Positions 5,487-5,561 of a stretch of 5,561 nucleotides of DNA are shown here, one piece after another; position 1 is the stretch's first letter; the number at the start of each line of letters is the position of its first letter. Below the pieces are notes generated by a model. That model was not told where the DNA came from and did no database searches. It worked only from the letters and a program-made list of their open reading frames with translations. Position numbers and translations under genes: made by a program. Source of the DNA: an uncultured Ruminococcus sp. (GTDB lineage Bacteria > Bacillota > Clostridia > Oscillospirales > CAG-272); contig CACZSP010000284.1 in assembly GCA_902783905.1 (NCBI GenBank), positions 1-5,561 on the forward strand, in the 5' to 3' direction.

Positions 5487-5561
5487 AGGGGTATAGCTCA
5501 GCTGGTAGAGTCGCGGTCTCCAAAACCGTTGGTCGTGGGTTCGAATCCTTCTGCCCCTGCC
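5487..5561 (+). tRNA. trnW: tRNA-Trp (anticodon CCA), last base beyond the window
   Basis: The cloverleaf is clear. Acceptor arm AGGGGTA (5487-5493) pairs with TGCCCCT (5552-5558) through one G-U. The D-arm is GCTC/GAGT, and the anticodon stem GCGGT/ACCGT encloses loop CTCCAAA with anticodon CCA at 5520-5522, so it reads UGG (Trp). The T-loop is TTCGAAT. Discriminator G5559 and CC of an encoded CCA end the window; the final A should be at 5562. The T-stem has a U-U mismatch (5536/5550) and the D-stem ends in a G-U pair, both slight departures from the usual bacterial Trp tRNA. Confidence 0.96.

Overview
The window reads as a stretch of a GC-rich Clostridia chromosome, probably an uncultured Oscillospirales-type gut anaerobe; this is inferred from gene content and not proven. 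The main clue is a SCIFF peptide (six cysteines in about forty-five residues) with its dedicated radical SAM maturase, a pair that is close to universal in Clostridia and rare elsewhere. GGAGG ribosome binding sites, tight gene overlaps and AT-rich spacers between GC-rich genes fit the same assignment.

Layout, right to left along the minus strand: a near-consensus sigma-A promoter (5263-5291), with two direct copies of a palindromic box just upstream, drives a 51-residue peptide gene, scfA (5075-5230). It has no line of its own in a long-ORF view because another frame overlaps it. A 160-nt imperfect palindrome (4869-5027) follows, then the SCIFF maturase scfB (3425-4804), a PLP-dependent Orn/Lys/Arg-type decarboxylase (2083-3414), an OmpR-family response regulator (1403-2086) and a sensor histidine kinase (145-1410). 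After scfB the genes are 10 nt apart or overlap by 4 and 8 nt, so the last four genes almost certainly share a transcript. A strong hairpin at 88-146 closes the operon. A possible C-terminal scrap of a convergent plus-strand gene occupies the first 59 bases. On the far right, a tRNA-Trp gene with its own promoter is transcribed divergently and runs off the window one base short of its CCA end.

How the genes may work together: ScfA is the ribosomally made precursor, ScfB binds its leader and installs thioether cross-link(s) (ranthipeptide chemistry), and the long hairpin between them is well placed to give much precursor and little enzyme. The co-transcribed decarboxylase and two-component system are not part of the minimal SCIFF pair. 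They raise the testable idea that amino-acid or polyamine metabolism and membrane signalling are tied to the peptide. The precursor is a variant: it carries a seventh cysteine, and it has Gly where the Thr acceptor of the characterised Clostridium thermocellum peptide is expected. No exporter or maturation protease is visible here.
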